Shown: one piece after another, positions 1 to 9,300 of the stretch
Layout: the number at the start of each line of letters is the position of its first letter
Position numbering within the stretch: position 1 is the stretch's first letter
Program-made: the position numbers and the translations under genes
Notes under the pieces: model-generated
Database searches by the model: none
What the model saw: the letters and a program-made list of their open reading frames with translations, nothing else
What the model was told of the DNA's origin: nothing
Source of the DNA: CAZRRV01 sp964602735
Lineage (GTDB): Bacteria; Bacillota; Clostridia; Oscillospirales; Acutalibacteraceae
Direction of reading: 5' to 3'
Assembly: GCA_964602735.1 (NCBI GenBank)
Contig: CAZRRV010000013.1
Coordinates: 1-36,904, forward strand
Length of the DNA stretch: 36,904 nt

Positions 1-15
1 CGCGACATGGCAGCC

Positions 16-69
16 GGCACTGCCCGCCGCGACCGAGAAAAAGCACTGCCGGCCGGGCACTGCCCGCCG
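16..69. repeat. Short direct repeat at window edge
   Basis: The 14-mer GGCACTGCCCGCCG occurs at 16-29 and again at 56-69, with a related GCACTGCCGG between them. No coding frame or promoter is visible in the first 100 bases. It may be the tail of a repeat cluster or of the upstream gene's 3' region, which lies outside the window. Confidence 0.5.
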
Positions 70-100
70 GAAAAAAATGTAAAAAATCATCATTCGGGGC

Positions 101-131
101 TTGACAAGGGGGGGGGGGGGGGGGGTATAAT
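101..131 (+). promoter_or_regulatory. Sigma-A promoter with 18-G homopolymer spacer (candidate phase-variable)
   Basis: A perfect -35 TTGACA (101-106) and a perfect -10 TATAAT (126-131) are separated by 19 bp: one A (107) followed by an uninterrupted run of 18 G (108-125). The usual optimum is 17 bp, so this allele would be suboptimal and losing two Gs would give the optimal spacing. Homopolymers of this length slip during replication. Spacer poly-G tracts are an established phase-variation mechanism, for example porA and opc in Neisseria. It precedes the surface-protein/ABC operon that begins at 259. The exact G count from an assembly should be treated as approximate. Confidence 0.85.
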
Positions 132-178
132 AGCTACTAACCAAAGAATTTACCCGGCAAAAAGGATATAAATTATCG

Positions 179-208
179 TTTACGGCGCGAAAAGTTGTCA
201 CATATTAT
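179..208 (+). promoter_or_regulatory. Possible second promoter upstream of the surface operon
   Basis: TTTACG (179-184) and TATTAT (203-208) are 18 bp apart. Both deviate from consensus, so this would be a weaker constitutive start below the poly-G promoter. A small GC hairpin (215-231, CCTGCCC-GAA-GGGCGGG) follows in the leader, just before the ribosome binding site. Confidence 0.3.
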
Positions 209-258
209 ACGGAACCTGCCCGAAGGGCGGGTACGGAGAACGGAGGGAGTTTTGCATA

Positions 259-1395
259 ATGATTTCGCGGAAAAGTTCGGGTACGGGCGGAAAAAACTCG
301 GTTCGCGGTGTCGGATCGCGGCTCTGGCGTCTGCTGGCTTTTGTGTTGGCGGCGGCGTTTCTTCTGGCGGCATGCGGCAAAAAAAGCTCGCCGGGGAAAG
401 GCGACGGGGGCGAGTCGTCCGACGTTAACGGCCCGGGAGCGTCATCTTCCGCGCCCGCGGAGGAACCCGGCGACGGAGCGGACGGCGAAGGAACCGACGA
501 ACCGGCCGACAGCGAGCCTGCCGACGACGGGGAAGACGGAGACGACTACGTCGACGACGGCGGAGATAACGGCGGCGAAGATGAAGAAGACGACGGGGCG
601 GATGATATGAGCAACGCGGAAATTACGGGTTATGATCTTCATGAGCTTTTGAAAGCCAACAGGCGGCTCATCGCCACCCTCGAAGCAATCGATACGGTGC
701 CGTTCCCCACGCTGGAGGAGGCCGGGAAGACTCCGCAGGGCGGTTATTTCGACGGAAGATATTATTATCAGGCGTTCATCAATATCGTCAACACCGGCGA
801 CGAGGCGGATAACGAAGACGTGGTTGTAAAGTACGACACCGTTACGAAGAAAATCGTCGCCCAGTCACCGATACTGAAAATGAGCCACGCGAACGACATT
901 ACGTACAATCCCAAGACGAACCGTTTCATCGTCACCCACTGCATGGGCACGACGAGCAGCAAGATCACGGTTCTGACGCCGGATCTGAAACCCGACGGCG
1001 ATCCGATCGATGTGGGTTTTGCGATCGCGGCCATCTCGTACAACGCGGCGCGGGATCAGTACGTGGCGTTGACCGGCCAGACTTTCATTATACTCGATAA
1101 GGATTTCAAACGTGTGAACGTCTACGATCCCACCACCCGCACGGCGGGATATACCACGCAGGGCATATCGAGCGACGATCAGTACATCTATTTCCTGTTC
1201 TATCAGCAGAACGTTATCGCGGTATATGACTGGGACGGCAATTTCGTCAGCATTATCGAACTCGAAACCCTGGGTTGCGAGGGCGAGAACATTTCGATTA
1301 TCGGCAACGACATCTACGTCGGAGGAAGGGTCAGTTCGCTTGATATATTCAAGATAACATCCATGCGTATCGAGCCGGAGGAAGAGGAAGAGTAG
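259..1395 (+). CDS. Lipoprotein with acidic tether and beta-propeller-like domain
   Basis: First gene of the poly-G-promoter operon (378 aa). An N-terminal basic/hydrophobic signal ends in the lipobox LAAC with Cys39, so it should be lipid-anchored on the outer face of the membrane. Residues about 41-118 are a Ser/Pro/Gly then Asp/Glu/Gly-rich tether. The rest (about 121-370) shows repeating beta-strand motifs such as YDTVTKKIV, HANDITYNPKTNRF and GISSDDQYIYFLF. These resemble extracellular beta-propellers of the helveticin-J/NHL-like kind, where an HANDxTYN segment is common; this is recognition by eye. The C-terminus ends in five Glu. ATG 259 has AGGGAG about 10 nt upstream. No catalytic motif is visible, so a binding or scaffolding role is inferred. 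Confidence 0.75.
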   Translation: MISRKSSGTGGKNSVRGVGSRLWRLLAFVLAAAFLLAACGKKSSPGKGDGGESSDVNGPGASSSAPAEEPGDGADGEGTDEPADSEPADDGEDGDDYVDDGGDNGGEDEEDDGADDMSNAEITGYDLHELLKANRRLIATLEAIDTVPFPTLEEAGKTPQGGYFDGRYYYQAFINIVNTGDEADNEDVVVKYDTVTKKIVAQSPILKMSHANDITYNPKTNRFIVTHCMGTTSSKITVLTPDLKPDGDPIDVGFAIAAISYNAARDQYVALTGQTFIILDKDFKRVNVYDPTTRTAGYTTQGISSDDQYIYFLFYQQNVIAVYDWDGNFVSIIELETLGCEGENISIIGNDIYVGGRVSSLDIFKITSMRIEPEEEEE

Positions 1396-1469
1396 GCACC
1401 CGGCGAAACGGGCGGCGGTGCGCGTGCGCGGCGCCGCTTTGAGAACGCAGCGAAACGAGGCATACTGAA

Positions 1470-2345
1470 ATGACGACGAAAAAAAGGAAAATATCGGAGA
1501 CGGTGGCTCCCTACCTCATACTCCTCCCGCCGTTGCTCCTTTTCATCGCTTTCGTTTATTATCCTTTCGGGAAAACGATAGTCACATCGTTCGCGAATAC
1601 GGACGAGATCGGAACATTCATGTCGTGGGCCGGCCTTTCGCACTGGAAAAAGGTATTAACGGGCAACGATTTCTGGAGAACCACGGCGAATACTTTCTAT
1701 CTCGCGGCGGTCTGTCTCGTCATCGAACTTGTGGTGGCGACGCTGCTGGCTCTGATGAGCGTCAAAGAGAAAAAGGGATCGAGAGTATACGAAACGCTGT
1801 TCTCTCTGCCTATGGTTATCTCCGCCACGGCTGTGGCCAAAATCTGGAGCTTTATGCTCCGGCAGGACGGCGGCATTATCAATACGCTGTTCCATAAGAA
1901 CTGGGATCTTCTGCGGCAGGAGAACACCGCCTTAACGGTTATAGCCGTGATTACCTGCTGGGGCAGTATCGCCGGCAAGTACCTGTGGCTGATGGCGGGG
2001 TTCCGCAATGTTTCGGTGGATCTCATAGAGGCGGCGACGATAGACGGCGCGGGATGGTTCATGAGAACGGTGAAAATCCTCATTCCCATGGCCTCGCCCC
2101 AGATTTTCTACGTGCTGTTCACCAGCATAATCGGGGCGTTCAAGCATTTCACGCAGATCAAACTCCTTACCGCCGGCGGGCCTGTCGGCAGTACCACAAC
2201 GTACATGTGGCAGATATACAAGAACGCGCAGATACTCACCTACCCGGAGGTCGCCTGCGTATGGTCGCTGCTGCTGTTTGTCGTAATCTTCGTGTTTACG
2301 AGGATACAGTTCGCGTTTGAGGACAAGATGGTATTCTACCGGTAA
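1470..2345 (+). CDS. ABC sugar-type permease, MalF/UgpA-like
   Basis: A 291-residue polytopic inner-membrane protein with about six transmembrane segments, the normal size for a CUT1-family permease. The cytoplasmic EAA loop is clear (EAATIDGAGWFMRTVKILIP), the site that contacts the ATPase subunit. N-terminal features (APYLILLPPLLLFIAFVYYP) match MalF/UgpA/MsmF-type subunits. It starts at ATG 1470 behind GAGG, 74 nt after the lipoprotein gene. It should pair with the permease at 2457 and the binding protein at 3362. No cognate ATPase is in the operon, so a shared MsmX/UgpC-type ATPase elsewhere is inferred. The substrate cannot be told from sequence; the phosphodiesterase at the operon end makes glycerol phosphates or glycerophosphodiesters one option, and oligosaccharides another. 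Confidence 0.92.
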   Translation: MTTKKRKISETVAPYLILLPPLLLFIAFVYYPFGKTIVTSFANTDEIGTFMSWAGLSHWKKVLTGNDFWRTTANTFYLAAVCLVIELVVATLLALMSVKEKKGSRVYETLFSLPMVISATAVAKIWSFMLRQDGGIINTLFHKNWDLLRQENTALTVIAVITCWGSIAGKYLWLMAGFRNVSVDLIEAATIDGAGWFMRTVKILIPMASPQIFYVLFTSIIGAFKHFTQIKLLTAGGPVGSTTTYMWQIYKNAQILTYPEVACVWSLLLFVVIFVFTRIQFAFEDKMVFYR

Positions 2346-2456
2346 ATAACGGTTCGCGCCGTTTCGCTTTCGGCAAAGCGCGGCGCGGAGACATTAAGAA
2401 GTCGGGGCGCGTGCCGGCCGCGGTGCGCTCCGGCGGCGGGAAGGAGACCGCGGCGG

Positions 2457-3275
2457 ATGAAGATTACAACCAGACAGAAGGATATAGCCGGAACGGCGAC
2501 GAAAATCCTGATCGGCCTGTTCTACGCGCTCCCCGTTATAATCTGTATAATATTCAGCATACAGTCGAACAAGGAAATAAACACCGTGCCGAATCACCTG
2601 ATACCCGAGAATCCGACATGGAACAATTACCGCTATGTGTTCGATAATGTGCCGGTATTCACCTATATGAAGAACACCCTCATCATGATCCTGATAGAGG
2701 TGCCGGTGCAGCTTATTATTTCGGCCACAAGCGCGTACGCGTTCGCGTTTTACAAATTCAAGGGGAAGAGCTTTCTTTTCGCGCTGTTTCTCACCACCAT
2801 GATGATACCGGGGGAGACCACCCTCGTCGCGAATTTCATGACGGTGCGCAGCCTCGGGCTTATGAATACGTATTTAGGGCTCACGATAGTGAGTTTCGCC
2901 AACGCGAGCGGAATATTCATTTTAAGGCAGAATATGATGACGCTGCCGGGCGAGCTGTGGGAGGCCGCGCATCTTGACGGGTGCGGCAAGATGCGGTACT
3001 TCTCCCGGATAGTTCTGCCGCTTTGCAGATCGCTGCTTTCGTGCCAGGCGGTGGTTTCGTTCATCGGCACATTCAACTCCTATCTCTGGCCCCTTATGAT
3101 TTCGTCTACCGACGAATTCTATACCATACAGGTCGGAATGTCGGTTTTGCCGTCGGGCGATATGGGGTACGCGCTCGCCGGCGCGGTTATATGCATGATT
3201 ATACCGCTGCTGATATATGTTTTCCTGCAGCGGCAGGTGGTTTCCGGCATGACGGCCGGCGCCATAAAGAGCTGA
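2457..3275 (+). CDS. ABC sugar-type permease, MalG/UgpE-like
   Basis: The second CUT1 permease subunit, 272 residues with about six membrane segments. The EAA loop is EAAHLDGCGKMRYFSRIVLP, and the conserved TTMMIPGETTLVANF region is typical of MalG/UgpE/MsmG proteins. ATG 2457 is preceded by AAGGAG (2441-2446) with a 10-nt spacer. It lies 111 nt after the first permease and 86 nt before the binding-protein gene, all on one strand. It forms the heterodimeric translocation channel with the product of the gene at 1470. The intergenic stretch before it is very GC-rich and self-complementary, which may set the ratio of the two subunits. Confidence 0.92.
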   Translation: MKITTRQKDIAGTATKILIGLFYALPVIICIIFSIQSNKEINTVPNHLIPENPTWNNYRYVFDNVPVFTYMKNTLIMILIEVPVQLIISATSAYAFAFYKFKGKSFLFALFLTTMMIPGETTLVANFMTVRSLGLMNTYLGLTIVSFANASGIFILRQNMMTLPGELWEAAHLDGCGKMRYFSRIVLPLCRSLLSCQAVVSFIGTFNSYLWPLMISSTDEFYTIQVGMSVLPSGDMGYALAGAVICMIIPLLIYVFLQRQVVSGMTAGAIKS

Positions 3276-3361
3276 CGCGAAAAATTACGGAAGGTGCTGA
3301 TGCGGAAAATTACAGACTGGCGGGCATTGGAAAAGGATTTTTTGAAAGCGAGGAGAAAAAT

Positions 3362-4918
3362 ATGAAGACAAGGGATTTGGTAAAGAGAATCGGGCTTACC
3401 GCGATGGCCGTGATGTGCTGCATGGCGCTCGTATTATGCGGGTGCGGCAAGAAAGGGAGCAAGACGACATCGAGCGCGGCCGGTTCCGGCGGAGAGAGCG
3501 AGGCAGTTTCGAGCGAGGACGAAGTAAGCGGCGGAGGCGGCGCGACCAACGCGACTTCGAGTAAGAAGGGCAACAGCAAAACCTCGTCGAAGTCGAATAA
3601 CACAAACTCAAAATCCAGCGGCAAGAAAACCGAACTCGTTTTATGGAGCCTTTACGAGGCAAACGGCATCGCCGCTATTCAGACATACGCGAAGAACTTT
3701 GTATCGAGCCACCCGGAATACAAGGTAAAGGTCATCAACATGGGCAACGCGGTCGATATCCGCAGAAAGATGGCGACACTGAGCGCGAAAGAGTACCCGG
3801 CGCTCTTCTGCGGCACCCCGTCGGCGACCTGCTACTACGAGAATCTCGACTATGTAAAGCCACTGCAGGATTTCCTCGACGCCGACACCGACAATTGGGA
3901 AAACTCCCTCTACCCGAACGTAAAGCGGGCGTATTCCAACCTGGACGGCAAAATGATAGGCGCCCCGTTCGGCATGAGCTGCGGCGGATATTATGTGAAC
4001 ACTACGGTTCTCGACAAGCTGGTTCAAAAGAAGGGAGATAAATATGCTCTCAAAAACCTGACCACATACGAGAAAATAATCGACGCCGCGATAGCCGCCC
4101 ACCAGGAAGTCGGCGTTACATACGGTATTTCCTTCGGCATCAAGAGCGTGGATCTGGCCGACCTGCTCACACTGCAGGGCGTCGAGCTTATCGACCAGAA
4201 CAACGGCTACGGCAAAGGCACGCCGTCGAAAACGTATCTCTCGGATAAAAACTCGGCGGCTTACAAGGCCACCAAAAAACTCCTCAAAAAAGTGGCGGAG
4301 GCATATCAGGCGGGCGCCGCGCAGAATTTCGGCACCGGCGGTATGACGAGTTTCTACAACGGGAACATGGCTTTCCAGGTCGGGACGAACTCGAATATGA
4401 TCCATGTTCTCAACAATGCCAACGGCCAATTCAAATGGGATTTCATTCCTTTCCCCGGCATAGACGACAGCGCGGCGTATAAGGGAGTCGCGCTCACCGA
4501 GGGCACCGGCCTGTACATCACGAATTCCGGGAACAAAACGGCCATGCAGGGCGCCTACGAGTTCGTAAAATTCCTCGCGCAGCCGGAAAACCAGGCCGCC
4601 TGGGCGACCGTTATGGGTTACGTTCCGTATACCGACGCCGGGTTCCAGCACAAGGATTTCGTCGCTTTCGCGAACAAGAACTGCCCCTCGCTCCTCCAGC
4701 TGCCCGACAAGATGAAGAAAGCGCCGGCAGGTTTGCGTCTGCCTTATACATACGCGTGGGATTATATCTTAGACGCGAACGACAGTCTGTTCGATAAAGT
4801 TTCGGCCGACGCGAAAGACGGTAGTATCAAAGACAGCGACATCGACGGGTATATCAAAGACACTGCGGATACTCTGACCGAAGCCATCCAGGTAGCGGCA
4901 AGGAGATACAAGAAGTAA
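3362..4918 (+). CDS. ABC transporter solute-binding lipoprotein (family 1)
   Basis: A 518-residue extracellular solute-binding protein serving the two CUT1 permeases upstream. The signal peptide ends in lipobox LCGC with Cys28. Residues about 30-88 form a Ser/Gly/Thr/Asn-rich tether. The mature domain opens with TELVLWSLYEANGI, the usual first strand of cluster-B sugar-binding proteins, and later contains GNMAFQVGTNSN and YEFVKFLAQPENQAAWA, typical of the family's ligand-cleft and C-terminal-lobe segments. The reading frame is open upstream to 2981, but that region overlaps the permease gene. ATG 3362 has AGGAG at 3351-3355 and directly precedes the signal peptide, so it is the start chosen. 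The ligand is unknown. Confidence 0.92.
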   Translation: MKTRDLVKRIGLTAMAVMCCMALVLCGCGKKGSKTTSSAAGSGGESEAVSSEDEVSGGGGATNATSSKKGNSKTSSKSNNTNSKSSGKKTELVLWSLYEANGIAAIQTYAKNFVSSHPEYKVKVINMGNAVDIRRKMATLSAKEYPALFCGTPSATCYYENLDYVKPLQDFLDADTDNWENSLYPNVKRAYSNLDGKMIGAPFGMSCGGYYVNTTVLDKLVQKKGDKYALKNLTTYEKIIDAAIAAHQEVGVTYGISFGIKSVDLADLLTLQGVELIDQNNGYGKGTPSKTYLSDKNSAAYKATKKLLKKVAEAYQAGAAQNFGTGGMTSFYNGNMAFQVGTNSNMIHVLNNANGQFKWDFIPFPGIDDSAAYKGVALTEGTGLYITNSGNKTAMQGAYEFVKFLAQPENQAAWATVMGYVPYTDAGFQHKDFVAFANKNCPSLLQLPDKMKKAPAGLRLPYTYAWDYILDANDSLFDKVSADAKDGSIKDSDIDGYIKDTADTLTEAIQVAARRYKK

Positions 4919-4973
4919 CGGGCGCGCAGCGCCTGCGGATCGGTAATAAGAGAGGAGGATCGGAAGGATCGAT

Positions 4974-6218
4974 ATGGCTAAGAAGAAGCGTTTAAGGATT
5001 TTGCTGCTGGCTCTCTGCCTGCTTATCATGCTCCCGGGATGCGGAAGTTGCGGGAAAACCAAAACCTCCGGCGGAACGGGAAGCGGCGGCAAAGGCGGTA
5101 ATACGGGCACGGTTTCCGAGGCTCCCGGCGGGGGTGGAGAACAGTCCGACGGGGAGAACGGCGAAGGCGGCGACGGCTACGTCGACGATGAAGACGGCGG
5201 CGGCGACGGCGACGACTATTACGACGACGGCGGAGATTACTCCGACGACGGAAACGGCGGAGACGGCGAAGAACAGGAAGACGATACGGAAGAGGAGACT
5301 GTCCGCCGCGAGTACGAGGCGGCTGTGGAAGACCCCTCGAGGATCAAGGGCAAACTCGCCGCGTATTATGTGGGAGGAAGCTTTAATTACACCGACAATT
5401 CACAATCGAGCCCCCAGGATGTGGTGAGCGGTGAGTCGACCCTCCTTGTCGCTCCCGACGGGACGACGATGCTTTTCGACTTTAACAGCGACACCGGCAA
5501 CGCGGGCTATCTCGTCAAACTGATGAAACGGCTCGGCATCACGAAGATCGATTACGCCGTCGTTACCACCGTGAACGCGGCGCATCTGGGCGGGTTCCTC
5601 GCCGTGAATAACAGCGTACCCGTAGGAGAGCTGTACATCAGCCCGCACGACTTTACGGGGAATATGTATTACGACAGGATTGTGGCGGCAAAAGTAAAAA
5701 TACACCAGGCCAAAGCCGGCGATACCATACCTTTCGGAGGAGGGGTTACCGTAAAGGTGCTTTCCCCCGACAAGGATTATAACAAGTGGAGCGACAGCAA
5801 CGGAATCGGCGACGGTTCCCTGGTCGTGAAAGTCACCTACAATAAGTCGAGCTTTCTTTTCGGCGGCTATATTTCGAACGATTTCGATAAGACCCTTGTC
5901 AATAAGTACAAGAACGGCGAATTGCAGGCCGATATTGTGAGAATGAACCGCCAGGGCGCGGGCAGCTCGGATTCGAAGAAATGGATCGAAGCCGTCAAAC
6001 CCAAAATAGCGGTGTGCGTCGGCAGCGGCGCGGCAAAAGAAGAGGTTTTCAACAGATATTTGCTTGTGGCGGATACGGTGCTGCAGACGGCGGTTGACGG
6101 CGTGTGCCTGATTTACACGTCCGGCGACGGCACGTACGATGTACAGGTTGAGATGAGGCGCACGAATAACGCTTTCGGCACGCTTACGACCGACAACGGG
6201 CATTTTACCGTAAAGTGA
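4974..6218 (+). CDS. Lipoprotein with degenerate metallo-beta-lactamase-fold domain
   Basis: A 414-residue lipoprotein (lipobox LPGC, Cys23). Residues 24 to about 118 are a Gly/Asp/Glu-rich tether that includes GDGYVDDEDGG and DDYYDDGGD. From about 127 the fold resembles the ComEC C-terminal/extracellular metallo-beta-lactamase class: strand-Asp at MLFDFNSDTG, then LVKLMKRLGITKIDYAVV, where LTHPHADHIGG normally follows. Here the motif reads TTVNAAHLGG (198-207). The first His is Thr199, the second Asn201, the Asp is Ala203, and only His204 remains. The later GD and HHGS ligands also appear lost (LFGGYIS, MNRQGAGSS). It is therefore probably not a hydrolase but a binding or structural module. 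ATG 4974 lies behind AGAGGAGG. It sits 55 nt after the binding-protein gene. Confidence 0.8.
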   Translation: MAKKKRLRILLLALCLLIMLPGCGSCGKTKTSGGTGSGGKGGNTGTVSEAPGGGGEQSDGENGEGGDGYVDDEDGGGDGDDYYDDGGDYSDDGNGGDGEEQEDDTEEETVRREYEAAVEDPSRIKGKLAAYYVGGSFNYTDNSQSSPQDVVSGESTLLVAPDGTTMLFDFNSDTGNAGYLVKLMKRLGITKIDYAVVTTVNAAHLGGFLAVNNSVPVGELYISPHDFTGNMYYDRIVAAKVKIHQAKAGDTIPFGGGVTVKVLSPDKDYNKWSDSNGIGDGSLVVKVTYNKSSFLFGGYISNDFDKTLVNKYKNGELQADIVRMNRQGAGSSDSKKWIEAVKPKIAVCVGSGAAKEEVFNRYLLVADTVLQTAVDGVCLIYTSGDGTYDVQVEMRRTNNAFGTLTTDNGHFTVK

Positions 6219-6232
6219 CGGCGGCGCCGGAT

Positions 6233-6257
6233 CGCGGGGGAGAAAGCCTCCCCCGCG
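6233..6257 (+). other. GC hairpin between lipoprotein and giant beta-helix gene
   Basis: CGCGGGGGAG (6233-6242) pairs perfectly with CTCCCCCGCG (6248-6257) around a 5-nt loop. No T-tract follows, so it is not a classic terminator. It could stabilise upstream mRNA ends or attenuate expression of the very long downstream gene. Confidence 0.55.
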
Positions 6258-6332
6258 GGGGTCTGTATTTGATCCCGGGCACATTCGATTACCGTGCGCG
6301 GCGACGGGAGTTCAAGTGATTGGAGGTTTATC

Positions 6333-9300
6333 ATGGGAAACGGTTCGGAAAAGAAAGAGAACGGCGGCAAATCGAAAAAGAAAGTTATCATCATTGTGCT
6401 GCTGATACTGCTCCTTCTTATTGCGATCGTGTTCGCGATATTATACGCGAACGGAGTGTTTGATTCCGAGGAAGAAGACGGCGGAGGGGGAACCGTAACC
6501 AGTCAGCCGGTAAGTTCAGCCGGCGGCGACGCGGAGCCGGAGCCGGAAGAAGATTCCGAGGAACCGGGCGATACTTCCGAGGAACCGGATGTGTCGTCTG
6601 ACGACGGGAGCGGCGAAGAGGATGACGATACAGGCAGCGCCCCGTCCGATACCGATAACGACACCGCAGCGCAGGACGATGCTCAGAACCGGGCCGACGC
6701 GGCGGCGGTATCCGACGAGGAGACCCTTCGCAGGCTCCTCAAAGCGGAAGGCCGGCTCGACATCAATGTGGTGAAAGACATCGAGATAACCGGCGAGGTT
6801 ATGACGGTAAACGGCCGGAAAACCGTAAGCGGCGGGCATATTCTCTCGGCGTCATACGATCTTGAAGACGACGATTATATGCTCTCGATTACCGACGGAT
6901 CCACTCTCGAAATCGACGGCATTGATCTTGAAGGCAATATGATAGCCGGCGGCGTTACCGTTAAAAAGGGCGGTTCCTTCTCCGTGGTCTCCGGCCGGAT
7001 CGAGAACATGGGATCCAACGCCGTATCGAGCGCGGGCGACGTGAAATTATCGAAAGACACGGTTATAGCGCACGTCGGCGGGAGCGCCCTGCGCGTCAGA
7101 GAGTACGGCGAGGCGGAGATAAACGGCGGATCGTATGAAGACAGCGGAAATATCCTCATCAGCGTCGAGGAGGGCGGCAAACTCACGGTAGAGGGAGAGC
7201 CGGTTTTCGACGGCGCCAGAACCTGCCTGCTGACGAATTACGGCGACACGAAAATCTACGGCGGCACATTTAAGAACTCCGATTTCCGCGGGGTTGTGAA
7301 TTGGCGCAAGATGAAGATCGAATACCGCGGGTCCCGCAGCGACGGTATGATCGAGATTTACAACACCAATTATACCGAAGGCTGCCTGGAATCGCGCGGC
7401 GCGTCCACCTTCGAATGCAGCGACGTGTATCTCCATAAAACGAACGGCGGCTGGGGAATCGACTGCAGGAACAATTTCCACATTGTGAAGATCACCAACT
7501 GCCTTGTCGACAATACCGACGGGGTCGGCACGCCGGCAGGAATAGGCGTTATCGCGCGCGGCGAAGTCACCATTAAAGATGTCACCGTGCGGCACGCGAA
7601 ATGCGGAATAAAAATCGAGGAAAAAGGCACGGTAGCGACGCTCGAAGATATTAAAATCGAACAGTGCATCGGCGACGAGATGAATTTCCAGGGCGTAACA
7701 GTTCACGGGAAAAACATCACGATCGACGCCCTGAAGAACAACACCACCACCAGAGCCGTCATGGTGGGCAACAACGCGGCGTTGGGTCACGAGAGAAAAG
7801 CCGATACCTACGTTGAACTTACGAACCTTACAATCACCGACGGCGGCAACCGCGGCATTATTACCGCCGCCAACAAAACAGGTGAAACCGGCGAAAATAT
7901 TAAATTAAAGCTTATAGACAGCACAATCGGCGCAACCTACAGTTATGGCGCAACCAGCAATTATGCCGTATGTGCCCAGGATCAGTCGACAATAATACTG
8001 GAAAACGTAACCGTAAAACCGTCGGAGAATCCGGGTAACAATCAAGCTACGGTTCATACCAACAGCGGAGGGCAAATCTTTATAGAAGGCACCACCACGA
8101 TCAGCGGCTCCAAGCGCGCGGTCGATATTTACAACGGCGGCACGATTACGATGAACGGCGGGAAAATATACGATAACCACCCCGAACAAATAGAAGGGGA
8201 AACCGACAAGAGTGCCGGCGTTGTGCGGATTTCCAGCGGCACATTCGTGATGAACGGCGGCGAGATTTGCGATAATACCGTAATTAACGATCCTGATTAT
8301 CCTTTCAGATTTATTATAAGGGTCGAGACCGGGAGCGCAGCTGTACCGAACAAATTCGTCATGAACGGCGGCTCGATTCACGACAACAGCGGCTCGAATT
8401 ACGGCGGCGCTTTCTCGCTCAACCAGCAATACAGCATTCTCGAGATGAACGGCGGCGAAATATACAATAATACCGGCAAAGACGGCGGCGGTGTGAACAC
8501 CGGCACCAAGGGCGAATTCACCATGACCGGCGGCTCCATACACCACAACACCGCAACAAATCAGGGCGGCGGCGTGCGCGTCGGTTCCGCGGCCGTTTTC
8601 ACCATGACCGGCGGCTCCATTCACGATAACAGCGCGGCGGCAGATGCCGGCGGCGGCGTGAAACTTGAGGGCACGTTCACGATGGATAGCGGCGAAATAT
8701 ATAATAATAAGTCGGGCAAATCCGGCGGCGGTGTGTTCATCAGTAGCTCCGGCAAAATGACCTATAACGGCGGCGTTATAAAGAACAACACCGCCGGCTA
8801 CTACGGCGGCGGCATCCATATAGAAGGCGGACAATTATTCATGGAGGGCGGCGAGATCAGCGGCAATATCGCGGAAAAAGTCGGCGGCGGGATAATGGTG
8901 GCACGCAAAGACGGCGTTGATGTCGAGTTCAATGCGAGGCTCGCCGGCGGCGAGATCGGCGGCAATATAGCCAGGGATGACGGTAATAACAGCGGCGACG
9001 GCAGGTGGAAAGACGGCGTTCTGGTGCAGGGCAGGGTAATAATCAGAGATGATTTCCATATGAAGAGCGATAACCGCATATACCTGCACGGTACATTGAG
9101 GAAAAACCCGGGCGTTGAAATCCAAATCACGGGTAAGAAACTGAACAAACACGGCAAAGACGACCCCCTCCTTGTGCAGAGCGACAGGAACATAGGCCCC
9201 GATGTGCCGATAGTGGTATGCAATAAAGCCGATAATCCCAAGCCGCTTTTACAAGGCGGTTACGTGAAATACGGCACCGGTGCGTATACGCTGGTGTACG

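Noticed and set aside
3641..4651. 336-codon antisense frame opposite the binding-protein gene
   Set aside because: It lies entirely within a well-supported lipoprotein gene and has no domain or start signal.
6294..6332. GTG at 6294 as start of the giant protein
   Set aside because: It lacks a ribosome binding site, whereas ATG 6333 has GGAGG at a proper distance and begins the basic N-terminus before the anchor.
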